Shown here one piece after another: positions 35,701-43,640 of a stretch of DNA of 64,000 bases (its first letter is position 1; every line of letters begins with the position of its first letter). Both the position numbers and the translations under genes were made by a program. Source of the DNA: Terriglobus roseus (GTDB lineage Bacteria; Acidobacteriota; Terriglobia; Terriglobales; Acidobacteriaceae); contig NZ_LT629690.1 of NCBI RefSeq assembly GCF_900102185.1, positions 4,154,001-4,218,000 on the forward strand. The letters run 5' to 3'. The notes below the pieces were generated by a model. That model searched no databases. It was not told the DNA's origin and saw nothing but the letters and a program-made list of their open reading frames with translations.

Positions 35701-36228
35701 GCGTTTGCTGGAACGATTTCCTTCAAGGTGAGCACTACTTCAACGACCCTGACTGGCTGCTACACATTGCCCTCAGTCACGGCGACAGCAGGAACTCCAA
35801 TCACCTCCACCTTCACCATCTACACCAATCTGGCGAACTGCTCCTCTTCCAGTGCCCAGTTCTTGCCTCGGAGCATTGCATCGGCCAGTCCAGGTAGTGG
35901 TAACGTTCCATGGCGGCGCGGAGGCATGACGATTTTCACCGCCGGTCTCATGGGATCCTTCTTCCTACGTCGTCGCATGCGGCCAGCCGCTCTGTTGCTC
36001 GTACTTCTCTCGGTAGCAGCCCTCGGCCTCTCCGGTTGCAGTGGCGGCGGTTCCAGCAGCGGCTCTACTGGAGGTACCGGTGGAACAGGCGGCACGGGAG
36101 GTACAGGCACAACCGGCACGTATACGGCGAAGGGCACCTATCCCCTCACCATCACCGCGACGGGAGTTCCCTCCAATGGAGCGACCAGCGTAACTGCAAC
36201 CACCACAATCACCTTGGTGGTTCAGTAG
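32791..36228 (+). CDS. Secreted sedolisin (S53) protease with three Ig-like repeats and C-terminal anchor
   Basis: An 1145-residue exported acid serine protease. After the signal peptide (to about 31) comes the pro-domain (VSLPDTLSPRVK to VVSGITGVSSYHIQP, residues 45-210), then the S53 domain (230-640). Catalytic Glu and Asp lie in ESELDLEYASG, the oxyanion Asp in VLVSSGDWGA, the Ser in FGGTSAAAPNFAAM; the calcium site is probably in the YDQVTGLGSVDASG region. Three bacterial Ig-like repeats (about 645-930, each with PTGT...Y.GD) follow. From residue 1040 comes a membrane hairpin with RRRMRPA between its helices, an LSGC lipobox-like end, a Gly/Thr linker and a conserved tail ending TLVVQ. 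Paralogue of the next gene. Confidence 0.9.
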   Translation: MTHIASPRRLFCSALTTITLLVSVAFPALAGSQVARRLYSLPSSSDPRVSLPDTLSPRVKTASVLGHLGGETQLTGMSLVLKPTDAQSVALQQLLLDQQNPSSPQYHQWLTPQTYGERFGLSDADLSIVKDWLTSKGFTVDEVAPSRNRIVFSGTASAVESAFTTTLQRFHRADQDYFENSTAISLPQSLAAVVSGITGVSSYHIQPPVLTPQVVAPQYTTGTGTHYLVPWDFRQIFSMNTLVSQGYDGTGIKIGVIGQSSVTSAQLTYFQQLTGQTQKLPTMVLVPNTGTSGQLSVNDEQESELDLEYASGSAPGAQVLFIYTGTTQSSSNNGVFTALIYAVTNNLAPILTLSYGSCENQAASYANAVLELVLAQASSQGQTVLVSSGDWGATSCETPNSNGIVTSAQGGLSVSYPASSPNVTAVGGTALTGTSTQYWNASNNSYRGSALGYIPETSWNDSSPTLGLSASGGGASSVFGKPSWQAGVGVPSDSHRDIPDVAFPSSPQTIGYLVCVVGTYQCTNGSTFGGSSGTYVFGGTSAAAPNFAAMLAVVEQATGNASGLGNINPKLYSLAGASNASSIFHDITAGNNMVNCVVGTTGCTSGVMGYNATTGYDQVTGLGSVDASGLVAGLTSSASKLTPTVSVTAANPTPWGGTTDVFTVKVTGSGATPTGTVTLTFNGTTPSTITLAAGTGTYTYTAPGCSSLSACSYTVVANYNGDSTYNNALATMTLSVPAPVAPTVNLTAATLTPTGGTADVLTVNVTGVNSAPTPTGTLTLSVDGTDVKSVTVTSGTLTFTYTYNVPACASTGCVHRVVAAYYGDTDYTTSVTSINLVVGTITKATPTVTLGATTLTPLAGATDTLSVTVAGTGALGSGIPTGTVTVVVDGSPLDTKAVNLGSYFYTVPSCTSVCTHTVVATYSGDTAFNSATSNTLTLTVGSALSMTPANSTLTVTAGATGTDVISLANTAFAGTISFKVSTTSTTLTGCYTLPSVTATAGTPITSTFTIYTNLANCSSSSAQFLPRSIASASPGSGNVPWRRGGMTIFTAGLMGSFFLRRRMRPAALLLVLLSVAALGLSGCSGGGSSSGSTGGTGGTGGTGGTGTTGTYTAKGTYPLTITATGVPSNGATSVTATTTITLVVQ

Positions 36229-36251
36229 CGTCGCGCACTCAATCGAGTGAC

Positions 36252-36290
36252 AAGATATCCCCGGAAGCCATCAGCTACCGGGGATATCTT
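36252..36290 (+). terminator. Terminator between the two S53 genes
   Basis: A 13-bp perfect stem (AAGATATCCCCGG with CCGGGGATATCTT) and a 13-base loop, followed by CTTCTC. The 148 bases beyond it, before the second gene, hold no recognisable element except a possible promoter. Confidence 0.8.
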
Positions 36291-36437
36291 CTTCTCGCGT
36301 TTATTCGAAAAAGAGCATACGTTTGCAGGCAATGTTTCCTCTTAAAAGGAAACGCCGTCCAATGGCATGATCGCTGTCGTTTGGATTACACCCCCGATGT
36401 CCAATTTTTCTGCTTGCCATTTGAACCAAGGTTGCTC

Positions 36438-39257
36438 ATGACGCACACATCTTCCCTCTCTCTGCGCAGTGCCGTTGCCGCCGCCGCCCTGTTGGCCGCC
36501 ACCATGTTCCCTGCGTTTGCCGGAAGCCAGGTCGTCCGTCGGCTTTCCACTCTGCCTTCATCGTCGGAATCGCGTGTGAGCTTGCCAGACACGGTCTCGC
36601 CGCGCGTCAAGTCAGCATCCGTCACCGGCCATCTTTCCAGCGACACTCAGCTTTCGGGCATGTCGTTGATCTTTAATCTCACGGATGCGCAGAAGGCTGA
36701 CCTAACGCAGCTCCTCGCAGATCAGCAGAACCCATCCTCTGCGCAGTATCACAAGTGGCTTACGCCGCAGACCTACGGACAGCGATTCGGCCTCTCTGAC
36801 GCTGACCTCTCCATCGTGAAGGACTGGCTCACATCCAAGGGCTTCACCGTCGATGACGTTGCACCCAGCCGCAACCGCATCGTCTTCTCTGGCACCGCCG
36901 CAGCCGTAGAAGGTGCCTTCACCACGACGCTGCAGCGCTTCCACCGCGCCGACCAGGATTACTTCGAGAACAGCACCGCCATCAGCCTGCCGCAGTCGCT
37001 GGCGGGCGTGGTCAGCGGCATCACCGGTATCAGCAGTTACCACATCCAGCCGCCGGTCCATACGCCGCAGGCCATTGCCCCGCAGTACACCGACGGATCA
37101 GGCGCACACTATCTTGTGCCGTGGGACTTCCGCCAGATCTTCGGCATGAACACGCTGATCAACGCAGGGTTTAACGGTAGTGGCATCAAGATCGGCGTCA
37201 TCGGCCAGAGCTCCGTTGATAGTAATCAGCTCACCTACTTTCAGCAGAAGACCGGCCAGACCGTAACCCTGCCCACATTGGTGCTGGTTCCAAACACCGG
37301 CAGCTCCGGCCAGTTGAGCAAGGGTGATGAAGGCGAAAGTGAACTCGATCTGGAGTACGCCAGTGGCAGCGCTCCCGGCGCGCAGGTGTTGTTCATCTAC
37401 ACCGGCACCAGCACAGCCACCACAAACAACGGCGTCTTCACCGCACTCATTTACGCGGTAACCAACAACCTGGCACCCATCCTCACGTTGAGCTACGGCG
37501 GTTGCGAATCATCGAACGCTTCGTACGCCTCCACTGTCATGGAGCCGGTTCTAGCGCAGGCCAGCAGCCAGGGTCAAACCATCCTCGTCTCCTCCGGCGA
37601 TACCGGCCCGGCCGAATGCGAGCTATCCACGAACACCACCACCACGGCAACCCAGGGTCTCTCCGTTGCCTACCCGGCTTCCTCACCCAACGTCACGGCC
37701 GTCGGCGGAACGCAGCTCAACAGCGACGCCTCCACCTACTGGAGTTCTTCCAATAACAGCTACGGTGGTTCTGCCGTTGGCTACATGCCGGAAACATCCT
37801 GGAACGACACCGTCGCGTACAAATCTCTCTCGGCCAGCGGCGGCGGTTACAGCACCGTCTTTGGCAAGCCAAGCTGGCAAACCGGCACGGGTGTTCCCAC
37901 AGACGGCCACCGCGACGTTCCTGACGTGGCGTTTCCCGCGGCGGTAGAGGAACACGCGTACATCATCTGTTCCGTCGACGCTCCCTGCACCACCACTGCC
38001 GGTTTCGGTAGCAGCGCCGGTGGTGGCGGTCTCATAGGCGGAACCTCCGCTTCTACGCCAAACTTCGCAGCCATGCTCGCCATCGTCGAGCAGGCGAATG
38101 GCGGCGGAGCCCTTGGCAACATCAACTCCAAGCTGTACACGTTGGCTGCAGGCAGCAGCGCCAGCAGCGTTTTCCATGACATCACCACCGGCAACAACAT
38201 CGTTAATTGTTCTGGCGGTAGCTCCGGATGCTCTTCAACCACGTTGAACACGACTGGCACCATGGGCTACAGCGCAGGTACGGGCTATGACATGGTCACC
38301 GGCCTTGGTTCGCTCGACGCAAACGGCCTGTCGACGGCACTCAAAGCCTCTACCGGTACGGGCGGAAAGCTGACTCCCACGATTAGCCTCGGTGCTGCCA
38401 CGACTACGCCCACCAGCGGAAGCACGGATCTGCTCACCGTCACAATCAGTGGCAGCGGCACCGCCCCAACTGGTTCAATCGTCCTCGCGGTGGACGGCAC
38501 AACCGTCACGACCTTTGCATCGGCCAGCGCGTCCAATACCTACACCTATACAGTGCCCACCTGCACCATTACCACGGCCAACAACTGCGTACACTCTGTC
38601 ACCGCTCTGTATGCCGGCGACACGAACTACTTCAGCGCCAGCGCCACCATCAACCTCTCCGTCCCCACAACCTCCACGGCTACCTCCGGCAGCATCGCGC
38701 TCACTCCTGCCGCCGCCACCCTCACCGTCACGAGCGGCAACACCGGCACAGACGTCATCACCATCGCCAGCACGGGCTTCGCAGGAACAGTGTCCTTCAA
38801 GGCCACCACCTCGGCCTCGCTGAACGCTTGTTACAACCTGCCGTCGGTCACTGTTGCCTCGAACGCTTCGGCTACGTCCACCTTCACCGTGTACACCGCC
38901 ACATCCAACTGCACGTCTGCAAGCGCCCAATCGTTGGGTACAAAAATCGCGTCTTCGCAGCCCACACGCAGTCCATGGCAACGCGGCGGGGTAGCCGTTC
39001 TTGCTGCAGGCCTCGTGGGAGCATTCTTCCTGCGTAAACGCATGCGTCCCGCATCGCTCCTGCTGCTCGCACTGTTCTCCGTTGGAGCGTTCAGCCTCTC
39101 CGGTTGCGGTGGTAGCAGCAGTTCCACCAGCACCACCACGGGCGGTTCAACCACGGCAACGGGCACTTACCCCCTCACCATCACGGCAACCGGCGTTCCA
39201 TCCAACGGTGCCACCAGCATCAGTGCGACCACCACGGTCACGCTGGTAGTGCAGTAA
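36438..39257 (+). CDS. Secreted sedolisin (S53) protease, paralogue with one Ig-like repeat
   Basis: A 939-residue tandem duplicate of the preceding protease. The pro-domain and catalytic domain are nearly the same block by block (VKDWLTSKGFTVD, GESELDLEYASGSAPG, ILVSSGDTGPAECE, GGTSASTPNFAAM), so Glu, Asp and Ser are all kept. It carries one Ig-like repeat instead of three, and the same C-terminal anchor from about residue 844 (PWQRGG, RKRMRPA, LSGCGG) with the tail ending TLVVQ. The frame is open 176 codons upstream over the end of the first gene in another phase; the start given is where the signal peptide MTHTSSLSLRSAVAAAALL begins. Confidence 0.9.
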   Translation: MTHTSSLSLRSAVAAAALLAATMFPAFAGSQVVRRLSTLPSSSESRVSLPDTVSPRVKSASVTGHLSSDTQLSGMSLIFNLTDAQKADLTQLLADQQNPSSAQYHKWLTPQTYGQRFGLSDADLSIVKDWLTSKGFTVDDVAPSRNRIVFSGTAAAVEGAFTTTLQRFHRADQDYFENSTAISLPQSLAGVVSGITGISSYHIQPPVHTPQAIAPQYTDGSGAHYLVPWDFRQIFGMNTLINAGFNGSGIKIGVIGQSSVDSNQLTYFQQKTGQTVTLPTLVLVPNTGSSGQLSKGDEGESELDLEYASGSAPGAQVLFIYTGTSTATTNNGVFTALIYAVTNNLAPILTLSYGGCESSNASYASTVMEPVLAQASSQGQTILVSSGDTGPAECELSTNTTTTATQGLSVAYPASSPNVTAVGGTQLNSDASTYWSSSNNSYGGSAVGYMPETSWNDTVAYKSLSASGGGYSTVFGKPSWQTGTGVPTDGHRDVPDVAFPAAVEEHAYIICSVDAPCTTTAGFGSSAGGGGLIGGTSASTPNFAAMLAIVEQANGGGALGNINSKLYTLAAGSSASSVFHDITTGNNIVNCSGGSSGCSSTTLNTTGTMGYSAGTGYDMVTGLGSLDANGLSTALKASTGTGGKLTPTISLGAATTTPTSGSTDLLTVTISGSGTAPTGSIVLAVDGTTVTTFASASASNTYTYTVPTCTITTANNCVHSVTALYAGDTNYFSASATINLSVPTTSTATSGSIALTPAAATLTVTSGNTGTDVITIASTGFAGTVSFKATTSASLNACYNLPSVTVASNASATSTFTVYTATSNCTSASAQSLGTKIASSQPTRSPWQRGGVAVLAAGLVGAFFLRKRMRPASLLLLALFSVGAFSLSGCGGSSSSTSTTTGGSTTATGTYPLTITATGVPSNGATSISATTTVTLVVQ

Positions 39258-39276
39258 CCCACTTCTCCCCGGTCAC

Positions 39277-39314
39277 CCCGGCTCTGCTTCTTGCAGGGCC
39301 GGGCGTGTTTTATT
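39277..39314 (+). terminator. Terminator after the second S53 gene
   Basis: CCCGGCTCTGC and GCAGGGCCGGG form an 11-bp stem (one G-T pair) with a TTCTT loop, followed by CGTGTTTTATTT. Confidence 0.85.
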
Positions 39315-39336
39315 TCCTTTGTGTTGCAATGGAAGT

Positions 39337-40194
39337 ATGCGTGAAGGAACCCCCTCCCGCACGGCCTGGCGCGTGGCGCTCCGTCGTGCCGCTCACCAGA
39401 TCTTTGATCAACCCTTGGTTTTTGACGATCCGCTGGCACTCCGCATCCTCGGACTGACCAGCCGCAGCAACTGGGATGCGGAAGGCCTACGCGCCCCCAA
39501 CCGCCCTCACTCCATCAGCCTGCGAGCATTTCTCGTCGCGCGCAGCCGCTTCGCCGAAGACACCCTAACCGCCGCTGTTTACGAAGGCGCGAAGCAATAC
39601 GTACTGCTCGGCGCTGGCCTCGATACCTTCGCCTATCGCAACCCGTTCCCGCAGGTACAGGTCTTCGAAGTCGACCACCCTGACACGCAGGCGTGGAAGC
39701 TCTGCCTCCTTGAGGATCACGACATCTCCATCCCGCAGCAGGCCCATCACGTGGCCGTCGACTTCCATCACGACGACCTCTCCGAGCGTCTGCGCAGCAC
39801 GGGCTTTGATCCAACCCAGCCAGCCGTCTTCGCATGGCTCGGCGTCGTGCCCTATCTCACCGACGAAGGCTTCACCGCCACGCTGAAGTTCCTCTCCACC
39901 TGCGCGCCCGGCTCCGTCCTCGTCTTTGACTACGGCATGCCCCGGCAGGCTCTGCCACCGCTCGAACGCCTCGCGCTCGACTCCATGTCCGCGCGCGTCG
40001 CCGCTGCAGGCGAGCCTTTCCGCCTCTTCTTCATGCCTGATGAGATCCACCACCGCCTCAATCAATCTGGCTGGCAGTTACTGCACGACCTTGATCGCAA
40101 CGCCATTAACACGCGTTACTTCAACGGCAGCAATCTGCACGTGCTCTCCAGCGGCGGCCATCTTCTGGCAGCCAAGCTGCAGCCACAGCAGTAA
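39337..40194 (+). CDS. Class I SAM methyltransferase, leucine carboxyl methyltransferase-like
   Basis: A 285-residue methyltransferase of the TIGR00027/LCM group. The N-terminus REGTPSRTAWRVALRRAAHQ and FDDPLALRILG is typical, the SAM motif is VLLGAGLDTFAYR, and VFEVDHPDTQAWK carries the acidic residue for the ribose. C-terminal FAWLGVVPYLTDEGF is also conserved. Members methylate carboxyl or hydroxyl groups of small natural products or remain unassigned; the substrate here is unknown. Begins a run of four same-strand genes. Confidence 0.85.
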   Translation: MREGTPSRTAWRVALRRAAHQIFDQPLVFDDPLALRILGLTSRSNWDAEGLRAPNRPHSISLRAFLVARSRFAEDTLTAAVYEGAKQYVLLGAGLDTFAYRNPFPQVQVFEVDHPDTQAWKLCLLEDHDISIPQQAHHVAVDFHHDDLSERLRSTGFDPTQPAVFAWLGVVPYLTDEGFTATLKFLSTCAPGSVLVFDYGMPRQALPPLERLALDSMSARVAAAGEPFRLFFMPDEIHHRLNQSGWQLLHDLDRNAINTRYFNGSNLHVLSSGGHLLAAKLQPQQ

Positions 40195-40222
40195 GCCAAA
40201 CTCGTGCATCCCATAAAGGGCA

Positions 40223-40735
40223 ATGCGCGATTGGACCGAACAGAACGGCGTCTTTACGCTGCAAATGAAAGAGACGGTCGATGCCCCCATCGACCGCTGT
40301 TTCCTGCTCACCTGTTCCATCGCTCTGGTGCAGGAAGAGTTAGGCATGGCGCCCGTCAGCGGACGCACCAGCGGCTTTGTACAGCCAGGGGACAAGGTGC
40401 GTTGGCATGGCTGGCAGTTAGGCATGCGTCATCATCACGTGTCTCTCATCAGCGGCTACGTTCGCCCCACATTCCTGCAAGACACCATGCTCTCCGGCCG
40501 TTTCCGCACCTTCCAGCATGACCATCACCTCACCGAGCTTCCCAATGGCGCCACGGAGCTTTACGACGAACTCCGTTTCAGCCTGCCGTTTGGACTCGCA
40601 GGCAAACTCGTCGCCCGATACATCCTCACACCGCACATCCTTCGCCTCATGCGCAGCCGATTCCATCGCTTGCGCCGCATCGCGACTACAGAGGCATGGA
40701 AACACTATCTCGTCCCCAATGGCGATAGCATCTGA
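40223..40735 (+). CDS. SRPBCC family ligand-binding protein
   Basis: A 170-residue START-like protein: FTLQMKETVDAPIDRCFLL is the first strand and helix, VSLISGYVRPTFLQDTMLSGRFRTFQHDHHLTELPNGATELYDELRFSLPFG the central sheet, and the basic helix LMRSRFHRLRRI closes the C-terminus. Such proteins bind hydrophobic ligands, and some act as cyclases or cell-division inhibitors (YfcH-associated). No catalytic residue can be assigned. It follows the methyltransferase by 28 bases. Confidence 0.75.
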   Translation: MRDWTEQNGVFTLQMKETVDAPIDRCFLLTCSIALVQEELGMAPVSGRTSGFVQPGDKVRWHGWQLGMRHHHVSLISGYVRPTFLQDTMLSGRFRTFQHDHHLTELPNGATELYDELRFSLPFGLAGKLVARYILTPHILRLMRSRFHRLRRIATTEAWKHYLVPNGDSI

Positions 40736-40756
40736 ACCAAAGACGGAGACCCAGCC

Positions 40757-41680
40757 ATGAATGCAGTGCGCCTCTATGAGTACGGTCCGGCAAAGAACCT
40801 GCACTATGAAACCGACGTCCCAGACCCGCAAGTTGCGGACGACCAGGTACTCATCGCTACTGCAGCCACCAGCATCAATCCCATCGATTGGAAGATGCGT
40901 AGCGGCGCAGCGCAAGAGCGATACCCTCTGACCTTCCCCGCCATCCTCGGTCGCGACGTCAGTGGCATCGTGCGCGCCATAGGCAAAGACGTGCAGGGCG
41001 TCAGCGTAGGCGATCGCGTTATGGCCTTCAGTCCTGAGTCCGCCACTTACGCCTCCTTGGTCTCCATCAAGGCAGTCGACATCACTCACACACCCGACGG
41101 CCTCAACCCCATAGAAGCCGCCGCCCTGCCCCTCGTCGTACTCACCGGCGACCAGCTCGTCCGTGAAGGTTGCGCGCTGCAACCGGGGCAGTCCGTGATC
41201 GTGACAGGAGCGCTCGGTAGCGTAGGCCGCGCAGCCGTGCACAGCGCTCTCACGTTGGGTGCCAACGTCATCGCAGGTGTCCGCGCATCGCAGGTGGAAG
41301 AAGCAAAGGAACTCGGTGCACACGGGGTCCTCGCCATGGACGATGAAGAAGCGCGCAAATGCATGGGCACCGTCGACGCCATAGCAGACACCACCGGCGA
41401 TAAGGCCACCACACCGCTGCTCACCCACATCCGCGAGGGCGGTGTCTGCGGCACAGTGGTCACTCCTGCACCCGACGTATCACTGCACCCCGGCGTCCGC
41501 CTCGCCCGCGTCAAGGCACATCCTGACCCGAAGCGTGTCCTCGCCTTTGCGCAGGATTACCGCGATGGCAAGTTCAAACTCCCCATCGTCCGTCGCTACG
41601 CCTTGCATGAAGCAGTGGAGGCACAAACCTTCGCAGAAAAAGGTGGCACCGGGGGCAAGGTTTTGTTGCTCGCGCTCTAG
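40757..41680 (+). CDS. NADP-dependent quinone oxidoreductase-like MDR enzyme
   Basis: A 307-residue zinc-independent medium-chain dehydrogenase. The catalytic half has AILGRDVSGIVRAIGKDVQGVSVGDRVMAF; the cofactor half has QSVIVTGALGSVGRAAVHSA, a Rossmann motif in the quinone reductase subgroup. The Cys/His ligands of zinc alcohol dehydrogenases are absent. It probably reduces quinones or enals with NADPH. A GGAG site precedes the ATG, 21 bases after the SRPBCC gene, so the two may be one transcript. Confidence 0.85.
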   Translation: MNAVRLYEYGPAKNLHYETDVPDPQVADDQVLIATAATSINPIDWKMRSGAAQERYPLTFPAILGRDVSGIVRAIGKDVQGVSVGDRVMAFSPESATYASLVSIKAVDITHTPDGLNPIEAAALPLVVLTGDQLVREGCALQPGQSVIVTGALGSVGRAAVHSALTLGANVIAGVRASQVEEAKELGAHGVLAMDDEEARKCMGTVDAIADTTGDKATTPLLTHIREGGVCGTVVTPAPDVSLHPGVRLARVKAHPDPKRVLAFAQDYRDGKFKLPIVRRYALHEAVEAQTFAEKGGTGGKVLLLAL

Positions 41681-41716
41681 TCGCGCAGACGCACAAAACG
41701 GCGCACAATCAACTGT

Positions 41717-42835
41717 GTGCTGGTGCTTGCCTCCATCGTCGTTGCTGCCTGGGTCTACCTTGCCGTAGCGCACGGTTATTTCTGGCAGGCCGGGCCAGAG
41801 CTTCCGCATCATGTCACTCCGCAGATGGCACGCGTCGCCGTCGTCATGCCCGCGCGCGACGAGGCAGAGCACATCGAACACACCCTCTGCGCATTGCTGC
41901 GGCAGCACTATCCATGGCCTTTCCGCATCATCCTCGTCGACGACAACAGCACCGATCGCACCGGTGAAATTGCCCGCGACATCGCAGCAGAAGATCCGCG
42001 TCTCACGGTCGTTCAGGGACAGCCTCTACCCCCAGGCTGGACCGGCAAGATGTGGGCCGTATCGCAGGGCCTTGAGCACGCTGAAGACGCGGACTACGTG
42101 TTGCTGACCGACGCCGACATCGTGCATGCATCCAGCCATGTGGAGCAACTCGTCGCCGCCGCGCAGGCAGGCGAGTATGACCTCGTCTCAGAGATGGTGC
42201 GTCTCCGCTGCAAGACAGTCCCAGAACGCTTCGCCATCCCCGCATTCGTCTTCTTCTTCGCCATGCTCTATCCCTTCGCTCGCGTGGCAAACAAACGCAG
42301 CAAGGTAGCCGCAGCCGCTGGCGGCACCATGCTCGTCTCACAGGCTGCACTGCGCAGGATCGAAGGCGTCTCGCGCATCCGCGCTGAACTCATCGACGAC
42401 TGCGCTCTCGCACGCGAAGTCAAACAAGGCGGCCACGCTATCTGGCTCGGCCACGCCACACGAGCCACCAGCCTCCGCCAGTACCCACACTTCAGAGACA
42501 CATGGCAGATGATCGCCCGCACCGCCTACGTGCAGCTGCAGTATTCACCTCTAATGCTCTTGGGAACAGTGGTCGGCATGTTACTGCTCTACGCAGTGCC
42601 TCTAGCACTCGCACTGCACACACGCGGCATAACCATGTGGTGTGGAGCGGTGGCATGGGTGCTGATGGCCGCGCTCTTCCAGCCCATCCTGCGGCGCTAT
42701 CAGCAGTCGCCCCTGTGGGGCATCGCACTGCCCGTCATCGCCATGTTCTACATGGCCGCCACCGTAGGCTCCGCCGTCCGCTTCTATCGCGGCAAAGGCG
42801 GCCAATGGAAGAACCGCACCTACCCTTCCGCTTAA
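41717..42835 (+). CDS. Membrane glycosyltransferase family 2, hopanoid-associated HpnB-like
   Basis: A 372-residue GT2 enzyme. A first membrane helix precedes the GT-A domain, which shows VVMPARDEAEHIE, ILVDDNSTDRTGEIA, WTGKMWAVSQGL and the DxD-type LLTDADIVH. DDCALAREVKQGG is the catalytic-base region, and three or more helices close the C-terminus. The overall pattern fits hopene-associated glycosyltransferase HpnB (TIGR03469), but no squalene-hopene cyclase or other hpn gene is in the window. Starts with GTG; CACAAT lies seven bases upstream, consistent with a leaderless mRNA. Confidence 0.8.
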   Translation: MLVLASIVVAAWVYLAVAHGYFWQAGPELPHHVTPQMARVAVVMPARDEAEHIEHTLCALLRQHYPWPFRIILVDDNSTDRTGEIARDIAAEDPRLTVVQGQPLPPGWTGKMWAVSQGLEHAEDADYVLLTDADIVHASSHVEQLVAAAQAGEYDLVSEMVRLRCKTVPERFAIPAFVFFFAMLYPFARVANKRSKVAAAAGGTMLVSQAALRRIEGVSRIRAELIDDCALAREVKQGGHAIWLGHATRATSLRQYPHFRDTWQMIARTAYVQLQYSPLMLLGTVVGMLLLYAVPLALALHTRGITMWCGAVAWVLMAALFQPILRRYQQSPLWGIALPVIAMFYMAATVGSAVRFYRGKGGQWKNRTYPSA

Positions 42836-43473
42836 CAGGATTGCTTCAAGTTGCTTTCATTTTGAAAGTACGACGACGATGGCAGGTCATCCGGTTCGCG
42901 CCACTTGGCCAACATGTCCGACAAAACCCAGGCAGCCAGGCACCCACTCAACAAAATCGGCGCCCACTCGCCTGCTGGAAGTTGAAGATGTCCATGAAAC
43001 TGCGCGTAACGAAGCACCAGGCAAAGCAGCACATAGAGCGGCACAGCCCACAGCAGAATCTTGCGTGCATCTCGCTTTGCCTGCACACGGATTGTTGCGC
43101 GCGCCTCCACATCCTCGTCCTTGCGCAGTGTCAGGATGTACGTTCCCACACGGTATCGCTCCAGCAGATCCTTTTGCTGCTCTGCATAGAGTTGCTCAAA
43201 CAGCCTGCCGTAACGAAGATAAGCGCGCTCATCCAACGAAGAAACATACACTCTGCGTTCTCCGGGTTTGCGTGCTGCCAATCCTGAAGCCAGGGTCAGC
43301 ATCCATACACTCAGCAGCACTGCCGGAGCCATGAAGCGTCCATTCCATCCGCCGCATACAAACGGCTGTACAAGAGCTGCTACGCAAGCCAACAGAAACC
43401 ACAACACAGTGCTGCGCCGTTTCCGCTGCGTTTCTATGCGGAGAGATTGCCGGAAGAGATAGCTCAAGGCCAT
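42832..43473 (-). CDS. Membrane protein of unknown function
   Basis: A 213-residue protein with two helix pairs: STVLWFLLACVAALVQPFVC and MAPAVLLSVWMLTLASGLAA near the N-terminus, and ILLWAVPLYVLLCLVLRYAQF and LLSGCLAAWVLSDMLA near the C-terminus. Between them is a charged helical cytoplasmic part (LRYGRLFEQLYAEQQKDLLERYRVGTYILTLRKDEDVEARATIR). No family recognised. It overlaps the convergent glycosyltransferase by four bases. Confidence 0.65.
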   Translation of the reverse strand: MALSYLFRQSLRIETQRKRRSTVLWFLLACVAALVQPFVCGGWNGRFMAPAVLLSVWMLTLASGLAARKPGERRVYVSSLDERAYLRYGRLFEQLYAEQQKDLLERYRVGTYILTLRKDEDVEARATIRVQAKRDARKILLWAVPLYVLLCLVLRYAQFHGHLQLPAGEWAPILLSGCLAAWVLSDMLAKWREPDDLPSSSYFQNESNLKQSC

Positions 43474-43550
43474 GCAGGTGCTTCACCTTCTGCTTCTTAC
43501 CGACTATCCCTCTATTGCTTAAAGTTCGACAAGCGAAATCTTACGCAAGC

Positions 43551-43576
43551 AAAAAGCCCGGCTCGAGGCCGGGCTT
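43551..43576 (-). terminator. dnaA terminator
   Basis: Read on the minus strand: AAGCCCGGC, loop, GCCGGGCTT, then TTTTT (the A-run at 43551-43555). It stands 65 bases after the dnaA stop and shares its stem core with the dnaN terminator. Confidence 0.85.
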
Positions 43577-43640
43577 CTTCAGCGTTATTAATTTGCAAGA
43601 ATCACGTAGCAAAAGCGACGTCGAGAACCACACGAAGTGC

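Noticed and set aside
35910-36437. N-terminal extension of the second S53 protease over the end of the first gene
   Set aside because: The extra residues are Arg/His-rich out-of-phase translation of the first protease tail and of a terminator; the signal peptide begins at 36438.
38392-38823. Pro/Ser-rich frame inside the second S53 gene
   Set aside because: Composition is the shifted reading of Thr/Ser/Ala repeats, not a real protein.
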